Assembly: GCF_030694375.1 (NCBI RefSeq)
Contig: NZ_JAUXYL010000020.1
Coordinates: 248,001 to 312,000 of the forward strand
Reading direction: 5' to 3'
From: Algoriphagus sp.
GTDB lineage: Bacteria; Bacteroidota; Bacteroidia; Cytophagales; Cyclobacteriaceae
DNA: 64,000 nucleotides
The stretch's first letter is position 1, and each line of letters starts with the position of its first letter. Position numbers and translations under genes: made by a program. The notes below the pieces were generated by a model. That model did no database searches. It was not told the origin of the DNA and worked only from the letters and a program-made list of their open reading frames with translations. Shown here in pieces: positions 59,986 to 64,000 of the stretch.

Positions 59986-61468
59986 ATGCCCAATCAATTT
60001 TATCTTTCATATCCTTCACCACAAATCCCATACGCTTGAGACCTGCACGGATTTCATCCACTTTGGTGTAATCTCTTGCAGTTTTTGCCTCTGTGTATAA
60101 CTTTAAAAGAAGGTCAAGCATCGGGGCTTGCACATCACTTTTCTCCTCAATCAATCCCAGAATGTCCACTACGAAAGTTTCGAAGGTCTCTTTCATTTTT
60201 GAAAACACTTCTTCGCCCAAAGCAGCCGATTGAAGTTGTCCGGTGAAGATGGAGTTGATTTTCTTCAATAGATTAAACAAATGCCCAATGGCTTGCGCGG
60301 TATTAAAATCATCGTCCATGGCACGGTATGCAGCAGCAATGCTTTGCTCAATCTGCTTGATCTGATCCTGATCCAGTTCAAGTTCCTGATTTGGTACAAA
60401 TTCAATTGATCGAGCGATACGGAGTCCATTGATGATCTTTTTGTAGCCTTTTTGCGCAGCTTTCAATGCCTCGTTTGAAAAGTCAAGGGTAGATCGATAA
60501 TGTGCCGTCAACATAAAGTAACGGATGGTCATGGGGCTGTATGCCTGCTCCAGAAGTTTGTGATTGCCGGTGAAAAGCTCCTGCAGGTTGATGAAATTGC
60601 CCAGTGACTTGCCCATCTTCTGACCGTTGATGGTAATCATATTGTTGTGCATCCAGTATTTGGCCGGATCATGGTGATTGCAGGCGTTTCCCTGGGCAAT
60701 CTCGCATTCGTGATGTGGAAACATCAGATCCATTCCACCTCCGTGAATGTCAAATTGCGTCCCTAGATATTTAGAACTCATGGCAGTACACTCCAGATGC
60801 CAACCCGGAAAACCAAGGCCCCAAGGGGATTCCCATTTCATCAGGTGCTCCGGAGAAGCATTTTTCCAAAGTGCAAAATCCACCGCATTTCGCTTTTCTC
60901 CCTGCCCATCCAGATCCCGACTCCCACTCATGAGTTCATCCAGAATTCGACCGGAAAGCTTACCATATTGATAAGTATTGTTGTATTTCAATACATCGAA
61001 ATAGACCGAACCATTGACTTCATAGGCCAAGCCTTCCTTTAGAATCGCTTCAACCAAAGCGATCTGTTCCGGAATATGCCCTGTTGCACGAGGTTCAATG
61101 CTTGGCTTCCAGGTATTGAGCAAGGCCATGTCCCGATGGTAGGTGTCTGTGTATTGCTGCGCCACTTCCATGGGTTCCAGCTTTTCGAGTCTGGCTTTTT
61201 TTGCGATTTTGTCCTCCCCCTCGTCAGCATCTCCCTGCAAGTGACCTACATCGGTGATATTTCTAACATATCTCACTCGATAACCAAGGTGAGTCAAATA
61301 GCGATTGACGGTGTCAAAAGTAACGGCTGGTCGCCCATGTCCAAGGTGGGCATCACCGTAAACCGTTGGTCCGCAGACATACATTCCTACAAAGGGAGGG
61401 CTGAGTGGTGCAAAATCTTCCTTTTGACGGGAAAGGGTGTTGTATAGCTTGAGCTGATGTGATTTCAT
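59975..61468 (-). CDS. cysS: Cysteinyl-tRNA synthetase
   Basis: A 497-residue class I synthetase; the start at 61468 ([19 protein letters not shown]) agrees with the family. Seen are the zinc/HIGH region [21 protein letters not shown] (about 27-47), [11 protein letters not shown] and [18 protein letters not shown] for cysteine and zinc binding, and KMGKS in place of KMSKS (about 285), with the anticodon-binding helical end. It charges tRNA-Cys. A heptamer array fills its leader, and an M28 peptidase gene follows with an 11-bp overlap. Confidence 0.95.
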   Translation of the reverse strand: MKSHQLKLYNTLSRQKEDFAPLSPPFVGMYVCGPTVYGDAHLGHGRPAVTFDTVNRYLTHLGYRVRYVRNITDVGHLQGDADEGEDKIAKKARLEKLEPMEVAQQYTDTYHRDMALLNTWKPSIEPRATGHIPEQIALVEAILKEGLAYEVNGSVYFDVLKYNNTYQYGKLSGRILDELMSGSRDLDGQGEKRNAVDFALWKNASPEHLMKWESPWGLGFPGWHLECTAMSSKYLGTQFDIHGGGMDLMFPHHECEIAQGNACNHHDPAKYWMHNNMITINGQKMGKSLGNFINLQELFTGNHKLLEQAYSPMTIRYFMLTAHYRSTLDFSNEALKAAQKGYKKIINGLRIARSIEFVPNQELELDQDQIKQIEQSIAAAYRAMDDDFNTAQAIGHLFNLLKKINSIFTGQLQSAALGEEVFSKMKETFETFVVDILGLIEEKSDVQAPMLDLLLKLYTEAKTARDYTKVDEIRAGLKRMGFVVKDMKDKIDWAYEE

Positions 61469-61508
61469 AGGATGTACGAAGTACGAAGTACAAAGTACCA
61501 AGTACGGG
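61469..61508 (-). repeat. Heptamer array (TACTTCG type) upstream of cysS
   Basis: Five units of 7 bp (on plus strand GATGTAC, GAAGTAC, GAAGTAC, AAAGTAC, CAAGTAC) directly upstream of the cysS ATG, followed by GGGAT. The cleanest of the arrays. Confidence 0.85.
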
Positions 61509-61586
61509 ATTTATCCGGTTTTGATTTGCGGTGCAAAATAGGGGATTCGGGCGGGTAAATGAAAGGAAATCGAAATGTGTGGTTGG

Positions 61587-61623
61587 TTAACTTTTCCAAA
61601 GTTTCAGACTTTGGAAAAGTTAA
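61587..61623. repeat. 16-bp perfect hairpin in the cysS/Kbp gap
   Basis: TTAACTTTTCCAAAGT (61587-61602) and ACTTTGGAAAAGTTAA (61608-61623) are exact inverted copies around a 5-nt loop. I recall the same sequence as a dispersed element in other Bacteroidota, which was not tested. The rest of the 319-bp gap before 61788 has no gene. Confidence 0.85.
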
Positions 61624-61787
61624 GGAGTGTTTTACAGCTATGCTGCTACTATAGAAGCAGTACTAAATAAAAAGGTCAGTATCAATAATGGCAGTCCAAA
61701 AAAATAAATAATTAATATTCCAGTTCATTCTGATGGGTTAACGTTGAACAAGAATAATCAATTATATCATCTAACTCTTTTCAGAAT

Positions 61788-62249
61788 ATGGGATTATTTT
61801 CATTTATCAAAAGTGCCGGTTCAAAAATTTTTGGATCCAAAAAGGAAACAGAAACGGTAGAAGAAACAAAAACTTTGCAGGCAAGCGCCTTGCTAAATCA
61901 TGTAAATAAGCTGGGATTGGCATACAAAACGATCACAATTGAAATTTCGGGGGAAAAGGTAAAAGTCCTTGGAGAAGTCGAGACTCAGGAAGATGCGGAT
62001 AAAATTATTTTAGCCATCGGGAACGTGGAGGGGGTGGAATCAGTAGATAATTTTTTAAGAGTTGTGTTACCTACTCCTCAGGCCCAGTTTCATACCGTAG
62101 TCAGCGGAGATAACCTTTCAAAAATCGCCTTGAAATTTTATGGTTCTGCCAATAAATATCCTGAAATATTTGAAGCGAATAAGCCAATGCTTTCTCATCC
62201 GGATAAGATTTATCCCGGACAGGTTTTGAGGATACCGACTCAGAAATAA
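61788..62249 (+). CDS. BON-LysM protein, Kbp/YgaU-like
   Basis: A 153-residue cytoplasmic protein with no signal. A BON domain (about 33-95, LAYKTITIEISGEKVKVLGEV, VEGVESVDNFLRV) is followed by a LysM domain (about 103-151, HTVVSGDNLSKIALKFYGSANKYPEIFEANKP). The arrangement and length match the potassium-binding protein Kbp (YgaU) of E. coli, thus a potassium-sensing or storage role is likely. A terminator follows at 62261-62290. Confidence 0.88.
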   Translation: MGLFSFIKSAGSKIFGSKKETETVEETKTLQASALLNHVNKLGLAYKTITIEISGEKVKVLGEVETQEDADKIILAIGNVEGVESVDNFLRVVLPTPQAQFHTVVSGDNLSKIALKFYGSANKYPEIFEANKPMLSHPDKIYPGQVLRIPTQK

Positions 62250-62260
62250 ATTCGCGAATT

Positions 62261-62290
62261 AAAAACCTTGGAGGAATTCAAGGTTTTTTA
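62261..62290 (+). terminator. Terminator of the Kbp-like gene
   Basis: AAAAACCTTG (62261-62270) and CAAGGTTTTT (62279-62288) form a 10-bp stem with an A tract and T tract. The remaining 270 bp to the purH terminator show nothing of note. Confidence 0.85.
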
Positions 62291-62561
62291 TTTTTATTTC
62301 GAAATAAAATTTAAAATCTTCTGTAGGGATTGCTACATAGATCACTTAAAAAATCCTTTCCAAGTTTTTCCGCTTTCACCTTTTGGATTTTTTTTAAACT
62401 TGTGAAAGGCTTGATTCCATTACTTTTATAATTCGATGATACCCTCTTTTTCCTTTATCTCAATTTCAATCCTGAAAATTAATTCAGGCAGAATCCAGCA
62501 GAAGTAAAATGCTGATTTTATCAGATTTAAAGTCTAAGAAGGGTTAATAAAGCGCAACAAA

Positions 62562-62598
62562 AAAGACCTTCGAGGTTTTTGAAACCTCAAAGGTCTTG
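62562..62598. terminator. Terminator of purH
   Basis: AAGACCTT (62563-62570) with AAGGTCTT (62590-62597), and inner AGGTTT/AAACCT, form a two-part stem beyond the purH stop. Confidence 0.8.
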
Positions 62599-62642
62599 TA
62601 TCTAAAATCCAGCTTCTTGTATCTAGGCTCTTGCCTCCGAAA

Positions 62643-64000
62643 TCAGTGCTTGAAATGTCTCACTCCAGTCATCACCATCGACATGCCATGCGCATCACAG
62701 AAAGCGATACTGTCCTGATCTTTGATTGACCCACCCGGCTGTACGACAGCCGTGATTCCTGCTTCGTGGGCAATCTCTACGCAATCCGGGAAAGGGAAGA
62801 AGGCATCTGATGCCATCACCGCACCTTTCAAATCAAAACCAAATTCTTTTGCCTTAGCGATTGCCTGACGTAATGCATCCACGCGGGAAGTTTGTCCTAC
62901 TCCGCTGGAGAATAATTGGGTTTCATTGCTCAGGATGATCGTATTGGACTTGGTGTGCTTACAGACTTTTGCAGCGAATACCAAGGCGTCCAATTCCTTC
63001 TCAGTTGGAGCGACTTGGGTTACGACTTTAAAATCCGCTTTCGTTTCAGTTGCCAGATCCTTGTCCTGCTCGATGATCCCGTTGAGCAGGGTTTTGATCA
63101 TTTTGGTGCCAGGCAACGCCATTTTTTGTCTCAAAAGGATTCTGTTTTTCTTTCCTTTCAGAAGATTCAAAGCATCCTCGGTGAACTGTGGCGCGATCAA
63201 AACCTCAAAAAACAAGCTATGCATCTCTTCAGCCGCAGCCTTATCCACTGTTTGATTGGTTACCAAAACTCCACCAAAAGCAGAGGTCGTGTCAGCTTCG
63301 AAAGCCTTTTTGTAAGCTTCCTGCACCGTTGGTGCCAAAGCTACCCCACAGGCATTGGTGTGTTTGAGAATGGCAAAAGCAGTCTCACCTTCAAACTCAG
63401 CAATTAAGTTTACCGCAGCATCGACATCCACAAGGTTGTTGTAGGAAAGTTCCTTGCCGTTCAGTTGGTCAAAAAGTGCTTCCATGTCCCCGTAGAAATG
63501 TGCTGCTTGATGCGGGTTTTCGCCATAGCGAAGTGATTTGGCTTTCGTTTCGGATATTTTCAGGGCTGGGATATTTTCAGTTTGATTGAAATAGTTGAAA
63601 ATATGGGTGTCGTAATTGGATGAAACCTGAAATGCCTGTGCAGCGAAGTATCTACGATCTTCGATTGTTGTTCCTCCGTCTTGCTCGGAAAGTTTTGCTT
63701 CAAGTTCACCGTACTGCGCTTTGGAAGCGATGATGATTACATCTTTAAAGTTTTTTGCAGCGGCTCGGATTAAAGAAATACCTCCTATGTCGATTTTTTC
63801 TATGATTTCAGCCTCTTCAGCTCCTGAAGCCACAGTCTCCTCAAATGGATATAAATCCACTATGACCAAATCGATGGCAGGAATATCATATTCTATGGCC
63901 TGGTCAAGGTCACCATCATGGTCACGTCTTTGTAAAATTCCACCAAATATTTTAGGATGAAGGGTTTTTACTCTTCCTCCGAAAATAGATGGATAGCTGG
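62643..64000 (-). CDS. purH: Bifunctional AICAR transformylase / IMP cyclohydrolase, N terminus outside the window
   Basis: At least 452 codons, open to the window edge. In the first visible part is GGRVKTLHPKIFGGIL, diagnostic of PurH, then DLVIVDLYPFEE and IDIGGISLIRAAAKN (IMP cyclohydrolase domain). The second part has SLRYGENPHQ, ILKHTNACGVA, TSAFGGVLVTN, DAFFPFPDCVE and IKDQDSIAFCDAHGMSMVMTGVRHFKH (transformylase). It catalyses the last two steps of IMP synthesis. Partial at its 5' end; the TTG at 63869 is internal. A strong terminator follows. Confidence 0.95.
   Translation of the reverse strand, partial: SYPSIFGGRVKTLHPKIFGGILQRRDHDGDLDQAIEYDIPAIDLVIVDLYPFEETVASGAEEAEIIEKIDIGGISLIRAAAKNFKDVIIIASKAQYGELEAKLSEQDGGTTIEDRRYFAAQAFQVSSNYDTHIFNYFNQTENIPALKISETKAKSLRYGENPHQAAHFYGDMEALFDQLNGKELSYNNLVDVDAAVNLIAEFEGETAFAILKHTNACGVALAPTVQEAYKKAFEADTTSAFGGVLVTNQTVDKAAAEEMHSLFFEVLIAPQFTEDALNLLKGKKNRILLRQKMALPGTKMIKTLLNGIIEQDKDLATETKADFKVVTQVAPTEKELDALVFAAKVCKHTKSNTIILSNETQLFSSGVGQTSRVDALRQAIAKAKEFGFDLKGAVMASDAFFPFPDCVEIAHEAGITAVVQPGGSIKDQDSIAFCDAHGMSMVMTGVRHFKH

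Noticed and set aside
1..64000. tRNA or rRNA genes, prophage or insertion sequence transposases
   Set aside because: None seen: no transposase or phage structural protein and no recognisable tRNA cloverleaf or rRNA core sequence.

Overview
The window looks like chromosomal DNA of a Bacteroidota species, most likely a Cytophagales/Cyclobacteriaceae (Algoriphagus-like) organism. The grounds are: -7 promoter elements of the TAnnTTTG type (for example before the SRP RNA), little sign of Shine-Dalgarno sites, many secreted proteins and lipoproteins typical of the phylum (DUF2911, DUF1080, NIPSNAP, OmpA lipoproteins, a type IX secretion tail), a Bacteroidota-style RhaI/RhaEW rhamnose pathway and LutABC. 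The genus is an inference from gene content and not a proven placement.

Layout. 0-10.6 kb: a BASS transporter and GNAT cluster, a TMTC-like membrane/TPR protein lying between two copies of the GNAT gene's 3' end, two tandem OmpA lipoproteins, a phosphodiesterase with a truncated globin, an ACP-like protein without the carrier serine, and a DUF1080 protein. 10.8-18 kb: an M19 dipeptidase, a Res-Xre toxin-antitoxin pair, a Uma2 nuclease, a ParE-type toxin-antitoxin pair next to a decayed copy of the dnaE 3' end, then an intact short dnaE. 18-29 kb: housekeeping and secreted genes (CCA-adding enzyme, purple acid phosphatase-like protein, subtilase, ftsE, fsa, SRP RNA, M28 peptidase, DUF2911). 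29-31.6 kb: sugar isomerase/epimerase, Tat-exported beta-propeller and VOC proteins. 31.6-42.3 kb: a rhamnose locus. The minus-strand block rhaEW-gntR-rhaB-lutA-lutB-lutC faces a plus-strand NCS1-like transporter and rhaI. Together these predict L-rhamnose to rhamnulose to rhamnulose-1-phosphate to DHAP plus L-lactaldehyde, then L-lactate and pyruvate. 42.3-53 kb: an AAA/DUF4143 ATPase behind three 32-bp palindromes, an SMP-30 lipoprotein, a dispersed repeat, a Gfo/Idh oxidoreductase, a large repeat-built noncoding RNA, a sulfatase, GNAT, TMEM220-like, NIPSNAP and MOSC proteins. 53-64 kb: a 1147-residue ThuA/PQQ-dehydrogenase/PKD/cytochrome c protein, galK and a LacI regulator, an M28 peptidase overlapping cysS, a Kbp-like BON-LysM protein, and purH running off the window.

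The two strongest unexplained signals are: (1) a structured RNA of about 600 nt at about 46.84-47.45 kb on the plus strand. It is built from tandem modules of about 80-110 nt, each with a GNRA-type hairpin flanked by GAGA and AGAA, and a UUCG-capped hairpin at a nearly fixed offset, and it ends in a strong terminator. (2) At least ten degenerate tandem arrays with a strict 7-bp period but unrelated sequences, many directly in front of start codons. Further items are two cargo segments each bounded by a duplicated gene 3' end, and a possible operator with 10-bp phasing in the divergent rhamnose promoter.
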